A stretch of 64,000 bases of DNA, taken from contig JAEPDS010000012.1 in the NCBI GenBank assembly GCA_016842065.1, forward strand, positions 1-64,000. Reading direction: 5' to 3'. A program made the position numbers and the translations under genes. Source of the DNA: Candidatus Thiodiazotropha sp. 'RUGA' (GTDB lineage: Bacteria; Pseudomonadota; Gammaproteobacteria; Chromatiales; Chromatiaceae). The stretch's first letter is position 1; every line of letters starts with the position of its first letter. This document shows, in pieces, positions 33,849 to 41,543 of this stretch. The notes beneath the pieces are model-generated. The model did no database searches and was not told where the DNA came from. It worked only from the letters and a program-made list of their open reading frames with translations.

Positions 33849-34730
33849 ATGCGGTGCCTCGGCATAAAATCGCTTATTAACATAATTATATTTACATTGA
33901 TATCAATATCAATGATCTATGCTGAGGAAAACAAAAAACCGAAATTCTCTCTTGAACGCCAAGCTGTCGAGAGCCGGCTCAACAATGTTGAAAGGCTTAT
34001 CTACCAATCTTCCGGTGCGCGACGAGTTGCTGGCGGAAGTGATCAGGCAAAAGCCTTACAGGAGCAAGCAGCCAACCATTTCGAAAAAGCTCAACTCTAC
34101 TTCAAGTCAAGTAATATGCAGCTGGCCAATGATGAACTACAGCAGGCAACGCTGATCATGTTCCAGGCAATCAGACTGGTGGGTACAGGGGAGGTAGGTG
34201 AAAGTAAACTGAAGAGTGATTATCAAAAAAAGCGTAATAGTCTCCAGGCATTACTAGAAGCGTTACAACGTGTTGCTGTTGAAAAACAGTCGCCAAGCCC
34301 TGAAACGGACAAGATTATTCAGTATGCGGAAGCGGCGGACAAACTTGCAGCAGAGGGTAATATTAAGCAGGCGCAACAGCAACTGAATATTGCCTACGAT
34401 ACAGTTAAGCAAGAAGTGGAAAAACTACGCTCAGGCGATACCCTGGTACGTACGCTGAAATTTGCCAGCAGTGAAGAGGAGTATGTTTACGAACTCGATC
34501 GTAATGATACCCACTTCATGTTGGTAAAGTTGTTACTTGAAGACCGAAACATAAATTCAAAAACTCAGGTGGCAGTTGATCAGTTACTCTTACAAGCCCG
34601 TCAACTACGTTCTCAGGCAGAAGAGGACTCAGAAGGAGGTGATTTCGAAGAGGGGATAAAAAAGCTGGAACAATCCACCAGTCAGATCGTACGTGCTATC
34701 AGACGTGCGGGTGTCTATATTCCTGGATAG
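33849..34730 (+). CDS. Exported helical protein of unknown function, paralogue 2
   Basis: 293 residues with a signal peptide (SLINIIIFTLISISMIYA) and long helices with TPR-like repeats (NHFEKAQLYFKSSNMQLAND; AADKLAAEGNIKQAQQQLNI). It shares the EEYxYEL signature and overall size with the preceding gene. No heme motifs. Together the two paralogues form the centre of the mirror-symmetric c7 block. No named family recognised. Confidence 0.6.
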   Translation: MRCLGIKSLINIIIFTLISISMIYAEENKKPKFSLERQAVESRLNNVERLIYQSSGARRVAGGSDQAKALQEQAANHFEKAQLYFKSSNMQLANDELQQATLIMFQAIRLVGTGEVGESKLKSDYQKKRNSLQALLEALQRVAVEKQSPSPETDKIIQYAEAADKLAAEGNIKQAQQQLNIAYDTVKQEVEKLRSGDTLVRTLKFASSEEEYVYELDRNDTHFMLVKLLLEDRNINSKTQVAVDQLLLQARQLRSQAEEDSEGGDFEEGIKKLEQSTSQIVRAIRRAGVYIPG

Positions 34731-34734
34731 GCTT

Positions 34735-35295
34735 TTGAAATATAGAGCAAAACTCTTACACAACCACGGCTCCGTTTTTGTGATGCTGATGGTAGTGATG
34801 TGTTGTGGAGCGGCTCACAGCGATACGCCGGTGTGGAAATCGATTTCCGATGACGGGATTCACGATCCTGATAATCCTGCAATTTCTCTCTTGCAGGAGC
34901 CGGTCACAGCACTCTCTATACTGCCGTTTGATACTGCCGGCAACCAGGTGCTTTGGGTTAGAGCGCTACAGGAGGGCTATATCGATCCAAGGACAAATAT
35001 ATATCCCGATACCAACATCAAAGTACTTGATCTCGATATCATCATGCCCCGTACAGGTTCTGCCAAATATGTTCGTTTTCCCCATCGTGCACATACCGAG
35101 TGGCTCGATTGCAGTAACTGTCACGATGCCATCTTCAAGGCTAAGGCCGGCGCCACTCCGGTCACGATGCTAAAGATTTTATCTGGAGAGTATTGTGGAC
35201 GATGTCATGGTGCAGTTGCCTTTCCACTGACTGAATGCGATCGCTGTCATAGCGTAAGCAGTGCAACTCAGCCTGGTGTGGTCAAGGGGCAATGA
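34735..35295 (+). CDS. Triheme c7-type cytochrome (copy 2 of the DGIHDPDN type)
   Basis: The start is uncertain. ATG 34693 would overlap the previous gene and lengthen the signal peptide; TTG 34735 gives a plausible n-region and hydrophobic core (SVFVMLMVVMCCGAAHS). ATG 34783 is a third choice. Heme sites are CSNCH, CGRCH and CDRCH, preceded by the DDGIHDPDNP motif and HTEWLDCSNCHDA. It is a shortened paralogue of the protein at 32167. Periplasmic electron carrier. Confidence 0.82.
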   Translation: MKYRAKLLHNHGSVFVMLMVVMCCGAAHSDTPVWKSISDDGIHDPDNPAISLLQEPVTALSILPFDTAGNQVLWVRALQEGYIDPRTNIYPDTNIKVLDLDIIMPRTGSAKYVRFPHRAHTEWLDCSNCHDAIFKAKAGATPVTMLKILSGEYCGRCHGAVAFPLTECDRCHSVSSATQPGVVKGQ

Positions 35296-35301
35296 TCAAT
35301 C

Positions 35302-35682
35302 ATGGTATTGGTAGTAATAATTCGATGGTGGCTGTTGCTTGCAGCCCTGATGGTGACAACCATGGCCAGTGCGGAATATGCTGATGTCATTCTCAATCGT
35401 TATGCAGAAAAGGAGGGCATGCGGCCAGTCATCTTTCCGCACTGGTTTCATAGAATTCGCTTCCGTTGCAAGGTCTGTCATAACGAATTGGGGTTTGAGA
35501 TGCGAGTGGGAGCCAACGATGTCACCATGAGCGATATCATCGACGGTCGCTTCTGTGGTATGTGCCACAACGGTGAAGTCGCCTGGTCTGTAGAAAACTG
35601 CGATCTCTGTCATTCAGGTAAGAACGGGCTTAAAAGTGGCATATTCGGTGGTCATCAGACTGGAGGGCCTGGCCATTGGTAG
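35302..35682 (+). CDS. Triheme c7-type cytochrome, PHWFH type (copy 2)
   Basis: 126 residues with a signal peptide (WWLLLAALMVTTMASA). Heme sites are CKVCH, CGMCH and CDLCH, with FPHWFHRIRFRCKVCHNELG and AWSVENCDLCHSG, near-identical to the copy at 31755. The tail is Gly- and His-rich (IFGGHQTGGPGHW). It lies six bases after the previous gene. It closes the mirror-image block. Confidence 0.87.
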   Translation: MVLVVIIRWWLLLAALMVTTMASAEYADVILNRYAEKEGMRPVIFPHWFHRIRFRCKVCHNELGFEMRVGANDVTMSDIIDGRFCGMCHNGEVAWSVENCDLCHSGKNGLKSGIFGGHQTGGPGHW

Positions 35683-35694
35683 CCTCGAGATAGC

Positions 35695-36762
35695 ATGAAA
35701 TATCCAAGCTTACTTCTTATGCTGTGTTTGCTGCAGGCCTGTACGGAGGCGCCGAAACGTCTCTACCTGAATCAAACTGATGGAGAGGTAGCGGAGCAGC
35801 TCGAAGTGTGGCCAAGAAATGGTGATGTACCGCGCTATGCCTACGCGGGTGAGTTGACTGGGCAGAATAATTTTCGAACTTCACCGGACCATGAAGCCAG
35901 CCGCACACTGAAAATACTTTCCTGGCTTGTCGGTCTCGATCCGACGCGAGCCGAGAAGCCTGTAATCCTACAACGTCCCCAGGGTGGAGTTGTCGATGAA
36001 CAGGGAAGGATCTATGTCAGCGATGTCAGCCGCCAGGCGGTTTTTGTCTTTGATCCTCTTTTGGGTGAACTGCATGTCTGGGAGTGGGCTGATAGATCAA
36101 AACGATTCCGTTCCCCGGTCGGTTTGGCGATTCGTAAGGATGGGGAAGTATTGGTGGCGGATTCCGAACTTGGACAGGTTGTACGTCTTTCAGCGGATGG
36201 CAAACCACAGGGTGTTTTCGGTTATGGCGATCTGCAGCGCCCGACGGGGATTGCACTGGATCATGACAGCGGGCGGGTTTATGTTGCTGATACGCGAGCC
36301 AATGACATCAAAATCTATGATCAGCATGGAGAACTGATCGATAAATTCGGCCAGGCCGGCGATCAGGCCGGGCAGCTCAATGCGCCTACCTATATTACTG
36401 TCTCAGAGGGGCGTGTTTATGTTACCGATACCCTGAATGCACGAATTCAAGTCTTCGATACCCAGGGGCGCTGGCTGCAGCTGATCGGTGAACGGGGACA
36501 CTATATCGGCAACCTAAATCGTCCCAAGGGTATCGCAGTGAGTCAGGACGGCTTGCTCTATGTCGTTGAATCCTACTACGACTCCCTGCTTGTGTTTGAT
36601 CGGAATGGAGAATTTCTGATGCCGATCGGTGGCCCTGGAAGTCAGCCCGGTGAATTCATGTTGCCAGCAGGCGTCTGGCTTGACGACCATGGCCGAGTCT
36701 ATGTATCCGACATGCTTAATGGCAGGATCTCAATTTTTCAGTTTCTGGGAGCGGACCAATGA
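35695..36762 (+). CDS. NHL-repeat beta-propeller lipoprotein
   Basis: 355 residues with lipoprotein signal LLLMLCLLQAC. Six NHL-type blades occupy about residues 95-350 (GRIYVSDVSRQAVFVFD, RVYVADTRANDIKIYD, RVYVTDTLNARIQVFD, LLYVVESYYDSLLVFD, RVYVSDMLNGRISIF). It is a paralogue of the leftward lipoprotein at 24374. The 3' end overlaps the 11-heme gene by ATGA. It lies directly before the large cytochrome, as NHL genes do beside Geobacter filament cytochromes; a docking or assembly role is inferred. Confidence 0.87.
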   Translation: MKYPSLLLMLCLLQACTEAPKRLYLNQTDGEVAEQLEVWPRNGDVPRYAYAGELTGQNNFRTSPDHEASRTLKILSWLVGLDPTRAEKPVILQRPQGGVVDEQGRIYVSDVSRQAVFVFDPLLGELHVWEWADRSKRFRSPVGLAIRKDGEVLVADSELGQVVRLSADGKPQGVFGYGDLQRPTGIALDHDSGRVYVADTRANDIKIYDQHGELIDKFGQAGDQAGQLNAPTYITVSEGRVYVTDTLNARIQVFDTQGRWLQLIGERGHYIGNLNRPKGIAVSQDGLLYVVESYYDSLLVFDRNGEFLMPIGGPGSQPGEFMLPAGVWLDDHGRVYVSDMLNGRISIFQFLGADQ

Positions 36763-39155
36763 GGCGGGATCTACTGTTGGCCTGCCTTCTGTCTGTTGTC
36801 TCCGGCGATCTCAACGCCGAACGAATCTCGGACATCCGCAACACCAAACACAATCTCTCGATCAGCGGGCCTGGGCCGGTTAGAGCGACCAGCGAATCCG
36901 AGGTTTGCGTCTTCTGTCATACGCCCCATGGGGCTTCGGACATACCTGCCGCACCACTCTGGAATCGGGCGCTTTCCGGAGCCACTTACACACCCTACAC
37001 CTCCACCTCCATCGATGCCCAGGACACCACGGCAGAGCCGGGTGGCAGCTCCAAACTCTGTCTCTCATGTCATGACGGCACGCTCGCGATCGGCGCCGTC
37101 AACGTTGCAAATGGACAGGCCAACGCCAGTATCTCTCTGCAGGGCACAGCAGCCGGTGGCACCATTCCTGACGGCAGCGGTGCATTGAGTGGATTTACTC
37201 GCCGCATCGGTGTGGACCTGACCAACGACCATCCGATCTCATTCACCTATGACAGTGCACTGGCGCTGGCCGATGGTGAATTGCGGGATCCTGCCATTGA
37301 ATCCCATATCGCAACCCGGGCGCCAGGCCAAAATCCCAAACCTTCGGTGCCCCTGGAATCGGATCGTCTTGAGTGTGTCAGTTGCCATGATCCCCATATA
37401 CGGGATACCGATCCTAACAAAAACATTAAATTCCTCAGACTCAATCGTTTTCAGGAAGGCATACCGGGCAGCAGCTTTTCCGAGATCAATGATATCGTCT
37501 GCCTGGCCTGTCATGATAAATTGGCACAGCGCTGGGCGGACTCCGCCCATGCGGATCCGTCAGTCGCGGATGAGACCTATAAAACCGGGCCGGCGGATTT
37601 GAGGGAGTTTCCGTCCGGGATCGCCGTCTGGCAGGCCTCCTGCCTCAACTGCCATGACACTCATACCGTGCAGGGATCGCGACGTCTCTTGAGGGAGGGT
37701 AGCGATGCCCTCGGAGGGCCAACACAGCCCAGACTCGGTGGGGCCGCCGCTATTGAGAGTACCTGCTACCAGTGCCATACCAACGATGCCTCATCAGTGC
37801 TGAATTTCTCGCTTGAGGTGCCCAACATCGAGGATGATTTCTCCCTGGCCAGACATATGCCGATCAGCAGTCTCGATCAGGCCGCTGGTGTTGAGGTGCA
37901 CGATATCGCTGATGCGGATTTCAGCGAAAATCCACTTCTCCTCGGCAAGGGTGATCTCAATAACCGACATGCGGAATGTACCGATTGCCACAATCCTCAC
38001 CGATTACAGCGCAATACCCTGTTCAATGCCAGCGGTTCCAATCAGACCGGTACTCACGAACATGGCGCTGCCCATTCCAATATCGCTTCGGGAGTATTGC
38101 GTGGTACAACCGGTGTCGAGCCGGTCTACGGCTCAGCCGGTTTTTTTGATCTGCCCTTGAGCTATACCCTCAAACGTGGCGATGGTGGTGATGGCGCAAG
38201 CGATCTGGCGATCAGCCCATGGGTCACCCGGGAATATCAGATCTGCCTCAAATGTCACTCCGATTACGGCTACGATGACAACAATCTCTATCCAATCGGT
38301 AACCGTCCGGCCTTGGGTGATTCCATCGGTACGACTACCCCCGGCACCAATGGTCTGACCCAGTACACCAATCAAGCCAGAGAGTTTCAGGCCCCGATCG
38401 CCCATCAGGGATCGGGTACACCCGGGGACAGTGGTGCAGACACTGACTATCTGACCAATAACCAGCGTTCCTGGCATCCGGTGATTGCAGCTACGGGTCG
38501 AAGTGGATTGCAACGCAACCAGGGTGATAACGACATCTCGAGTAACTGGGTGCCGCCGTTCGATGACGCTGTGGGCAGTCAGACCATGTACTGCAGCGAC
38601 TGCCATGGATCAACTACCGCCGCGGGTACCGTGGTGCCGGATGGTGGCGATAACGGTAAGCCCTGGGGCCCACATGGTTCAAACCATAACTTTATCCTTA
38701 AGGGTGACTGGTCAGCCGACACCGGTACCGGGCGTCCCCAGGACCTCTGTTTTAAATGTCACGACTACGCTGTCTACGCCGGCGGCGATCGTGGAGTTGA
38801 CAGTGGTTTTGGACGTGGTGATAACCTCCATGCTGACCACTTCGAGCGCATCACCGGCAACCGGGTGAAATGCATGTGGTGTCATGTGGCCGTACCTCAC
38901 GGTTGGAAGAACAAGGGACTGCTGGTCAATCTCAATGATGTTGGTCCCGAGGCCGGACTGCCGCCTGGCACCGAAGTACCGATTCAGTCCAATGCAGAGG
39001 TCTATAGCCAGGAACCTTACTATTTCAATGCCAAGCTCAAGGTCATCAACTTTGCCCAGTCGGGAGATTGGCGCCCGGACAACTGCGGCTCTGCCAGCAG
39101 CAATCCGGATGTCGGCCGGGACTGGATGGGGGCGGTATGCCAGAATCCACCCTGA
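36759..39155 (+). CDS. Eleven-heme c-type cytochrome (doubled CXXCH family)
   Basis: 798 residues with a signal peptide (LLLACLLSVVSGDLNA). CXXCH sites in order are CVFCH (residue 50), CLSCH, CVSCH, CLACH, CLNCH, CYQCH, CTDCH, CLKCH, CSDCH, CFKCH and CMWCH. The first four reproduce the entire tetraheme module of the protein at 27907 (CVFCHTPHG, PLWN, CLSCHDGT, NDHPIS, CVSCHDPH, CLACHDK), followed by seven hemes in a different arrangement. It has no transmembrane anchor after the signal. It is probably exported to the periplasm or the cell surface, acting as terminus or cap of the conduit. It overlaps the genes on either side. Confidence 0.9.
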   Translation: MRRDLLLACLLSVVSGDLNAERISDIRNTKHNLSISGPGPVRATSESEVCVFCHTPHGASDIPAAPLWNRALSGATYTPYTSTSIDAQDTTAEPGGSSKLCLSCHDGTLAIGAVNVANGQANASISLQGTAAGGTIPDGSGALSGFTRRIGVDLTNDHPISFTYDSALALADGELRDPAIESHIATRAPGQNPKPSVPLESDRLECVSCHDPHIRDTDPNKNIKFLRLNRFQEGIPGSSFSEINDIVCLACHDKLAQRWADSAHADPSVADETYKTGPADLREFPSGIAVWQASCLNCHDTHTVQGSRRLLREGSDALGGPTQPRLGGAAAIESTCYQCHTNDASSVLNFSLEVPNIEDDFSLARHMPISSLDQAAGVEVHDIADADFSENPLLLGKGDLNNRHAECTDCHNPHRLQRNTLFNASGSNQTGTHEHGAAHSNIASGVLRGTTGVEPVYGSAGFFDLPLSYTLKRGDGGDGASDLAISPWVTREYQICLKCHSDYGYDDNNLYPIGNRPALGDSIGTTTPGTNGLTQYTNQAREFQAPIAHQGSGTPGDSGADTDYLTNNQRSWHPVIAATGRSGLQRNQGDNDISSNWVPPFDDAVGSQTMYCSDCHGSTTAAGTVVPDGGDNGKPWGPHGSNHNFILKGDWSADTGTGRPQDLCFKCHDYAVYAGGDRGVDSGFGRGDNLHADHFERITGNRVKCMWCHVAVPHGWKNKGLLVNLNDVGPEAGLPPGTEVPIQSNAEVYSQEPYYFNAKLKVINFAQSGDWRPDNCGSASSNPDVGRDWMGAVCQNPP

Positions 39156-40198
39156 CTACCAAACTGGATGGCCGCGAGCAGATTGGCAACTGCCGTCATA
39201 TGAGAAACCGCAGTAGAGTCTGGCTACGCGGCCTGGCATCACTGCGAATTACCGGAATTGTTCTGCTACTACTGGGCGCAGGAGGAGTGGTCGCGTCCAC
39301 TCAAAGCCAGAACAGTCAATGGTTGATTGTTGCTTCGCTTTCGCTGCTCGTCATCAATCTGAGCGCCGCACTGGTTAGCAATCCACTGTTTCGCTTGAAA
39401 CCCGCCCTGTTCGGCATGCATATCGGCCTGTTGTTACTGGCGTTATCCCTGGCCTACGGTCATTTGAGCCGCTTCCGTGGCCATTTCGAAATCACCGAAG
39501 GTCAGGGTTTTGATCCGCATCAGGTGATTGTCGACCGCCAGGGTCTGCTGGCTCACGAGCTGCCGCTCGAAGACGCCTTCAGGCAAGGGGAGGTACGGAT
39601 AAACTATGCCCCGGGGATGGTGCGCAGGGATACAAACAGTCGATTGTTATTGGCTGATGGCAAGACGTCGATCGCAACCGATGGACAACCCGCGGTAATC
39701 GAAGAGAATCGTTTCTATGTCACCCATAACAAGGGCTTTTCAGCTGTGGTCAGCTGGTGGCCGGCTGGTGGAGACACGGCCAGTATCGGCACTCTCCATT
39801 TCCCCTCCTACCCTAGACTCGCACCGATGCAGCAGCTCTCCTGGACGGCACCTGATGGCACAGAGTTGAGTATCGAGCTCGAACCGAAGCGCATACCGCA
39901 AGACGAAAACTGGACCCTGAGTCACAGCATGTCGGAAGCGTTACTGCTGGTTACCCAGGAAGGAAATACGACGAGGCTTGGACCGGGTGAGAGTATCCGT
40001 CTGGAAGGTGGTGTCTGTCGTTTCGAGGGTATTCGGATGTGGATCGGATACCGAATCTTCCATGACCCGAGTCTCTACTGGTGTTTTGCATCAGCCATGG
40101 TGGTCGTCTGCTGTCTAGCCTGGCACATGGCAGGGCGCTATCTGCGAAAATCCAAACGCAACACGATTCTGGCAGACGCCGGGAGGGTAAAGCTATGA
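39137..40198 (+). CDS. ResB/Ccs1-like cytochrome c assembly protein
   Basis: The start at 39137 (after GGGGGCGG, overlapping the previous gene by 19 bp) gives 353 residues; ATG 39200 is an alternative. Three membrane helices occupy the first 120 residues (ITGIVLLLLGAGGVVAS, WLIVASLSLLVINLSAAL, GMHIGLLLLALSLAYGHL). A periplasmic domain of about 200 residues follows, with a C-terminal helix (CFASAMVVVCCLAWHMAG). This is the ResB topology of System II cytochrome c maturation, which with CcsA carries heme outward and attaches it to CXXCH motifs. Confidence 0.8.
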   Translation: MPESTLTTKLDGREQIGNCRHMRNRSRVWLRGLASLRITGIVLLLLGAGGVVASTQSQNSQWLIVASLSLLVINLSAALVSNPLFRLKPALFGMHIGLLLLALSLAYGHLSRFRGHFEITEGQGFDPHQVIVDRQGLLAHELPLEDAFRQGEVRINYAPGMVRRDTNSRLLLADGKTSIATDGQPAVIEENRFYVTHNKGFSAVVSWWPAGGDTASIGTLHFPSYPRLAPMQQLSWTAPDGTELSIELEPKRIPQDENWTLSHSMSEALLLVTQEGNTTRLGPGESIRLEGGVCRFEGIRMWIGYRIFHDPSLYWCFASAMVVVCCLAWHMAGRYLRKSKRNTILADAGRVKL

Positions 40199-41007
40199 GC
40201 GATTACAACCTATGGTTCTATCTCGCGGCGATTAGCTATCACCTGCTGGCTGTTTTATCGATTCAGGAACTGATCGATCGATGCAACGACTACAGTCGTT
40301 GGATCGGAGGCTTGGTTGTGACAGGGACTCTGTTTGTCACGATAGCCATCGCCTGGCGTTGGCTGAGTTATGGTCAGGGTCCCTTTCTGACCATGCATGA
40401 GATCCTGATCAGTAGTCTGTTCAGCCTGTCTCTTATCTATGGGTTGGCCTATGTTTTCGTGCCAATTACCCGCATCGGTGCACCATTCGCCTCACTTACC
40501 ATGCTGTTGCTGTTCTATTGGGCTGTAAAGAGCGACCCTGGTATCAGGCTTTTACCTCCGACCTATGAAACGCCTTGGCTCTGGGTGCATGTCATTTTTG
40601 GGAAGCTTTTTCTTGGATCCTGTCTGCTCGCAACCAGCATTGGTATATGGCTGCTCACGCCAGTAAAGCGTTTCGTCCGCTCTGTACGTTATCTGTGGGT
40701 GCCACAGCAACTTGAACGGCAAGTATGGATATGGCTCTCGATAGCCTTTCTGTTTCACACTGTGATGCTGATCGCGGGTGCAGTCTGGGCGCAGGATGCC
40801 TGGGGACGCTATTGGGATTGGGACCCCCTTGAAACCTGGGCCTTTATCACCTGGCTCTGCATGGCGATAACCCTGCACATGCGTTCAGTCTTTCCGCCCG
40901 GACCGCGCGCGCTTTCAATGCTGGCAATGGGAGTGTTCGTTCTGGCCTTTCTGACATTTTTCGGGGTGCCGTTCATCAGTGTCAACCCCCATCAGGGGGC
41001 AGTATGA
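40195..41007 (+). CDS. CcsA/ResC-like heme handling protein of cytochrome c assembly
   Basis: The ATG at 40195 with GGGAGGG before it overlaps the ResB stop by 4 bp and gives 270 residues. About eight membrane helices are visible. The heme-handling tryptophan-rich motif is present as WGRYWDWDPLETWAFITWL, flanked by His-containing helices (HVIFGKLFLGS; FLFHTVMLIAG; ITLHMRSVF). With ResB it forms the System II synthetase. Being encoded within the cytochrome operon suggests a dedicated assembly line for the operon's own multiheme products. Confidence 0.88.
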   Translation: MSDYNLWFYLAAISYHLLAVLSIQELIDRCNDYSRWIGGLVVTGTLFVTIAIAWRWLSYGQGPFLTMHEILISSLFSLSLIYGLAYVFVPITRIGAPFASLTMLLLFYWAVKSDPGIRLLPPTYETPWLWVHVIFGKLFLGSCLLATSIGIWLLTPVKRFVRSVRYLWVPQQLERQVWIWLSIAFLFHTVMLIAGAVWAQDAWGRYWDWDPLETWAFITWLCMAITLHMRSVFPPGPRALSMLAMGVFVLAFLTFFGVPFISVNPHQGAV

Positions 41008-41543
41008 GAGTAATTAAGGATCTGCGCATGAGGGTAGCCGTCCTGGTTATCCTGACGACCCTGATGGTGGCTCTGCTGATCCGGGGTGAAATTACCCCGC
41101 CAACTGCTAAAGTTGAAATGGAGCGGGTGACTCTCGATGAGACGGAGAAACACCCGATTCACGAGCTATTCCTGAACGCGGTGGGTTTACTACACACGCG
41201 ACAGTTCGAACCGGCGGCACGTTCTTTCAGCAAGCTTACGGAACTGGCGCCCTGGATGCCGGAAGCGGAAGTCAATCTGGCTTTTGCCTTGATGGGTTTG
41301 GGGCAGTATGCCGAGGCGCAACGTCACTTTCATCGCGCACTCGAACTGAATGATCGTCAGCTAAACGCCTACTATGGCCTCGCGATTTCCATGGAACATC
41401 AGGGTGATCTGGCTTCGGCATTGGGTGCGATGCGCGTTTATGTGCATCTGGCATCGGATGACGATCCCCATAGGCGCAAGGCATGGGCGGCCATCTGGGA
41501 GTGGCAGGATCTAAGCGATAATGGAGAAAAGGTGATCGAATGA
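41004..41543 (+). CDS. Membrane-anchored TPR protein
   Basis: 179 residues with one N-terminal membrane helix (VAVLVILTTLMVALLI) and two to three TPR units (FLNAVGLLHTRQFEPAARSF, EVNLAFALMGLGQYAEAQRH, YYGLAISMEHQGDLASALGA). It overlaps its neighbours by 4 bp on both sides. By position behind ResB/CcsA it could hold apocytochromes, as the TPR protein CcmI does in System I; this is inferred from context. Confidence 0.75.
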   Translation: MRVIKDLRMRVAVLVILTTLMVALLIRGEITPPTAKVEMERVTLDETEKHPIHELFLNAVGLLHTRQFEPAARSFSKLTELAPWMPEAEVNLAFALMGLGQYAEAQRHFHRALELNDRQLNAYYGLAISMEHQGDLASALGAMRVYVHLASDDDPHRRKAWAAIWEWQDLSDNGEKVIE

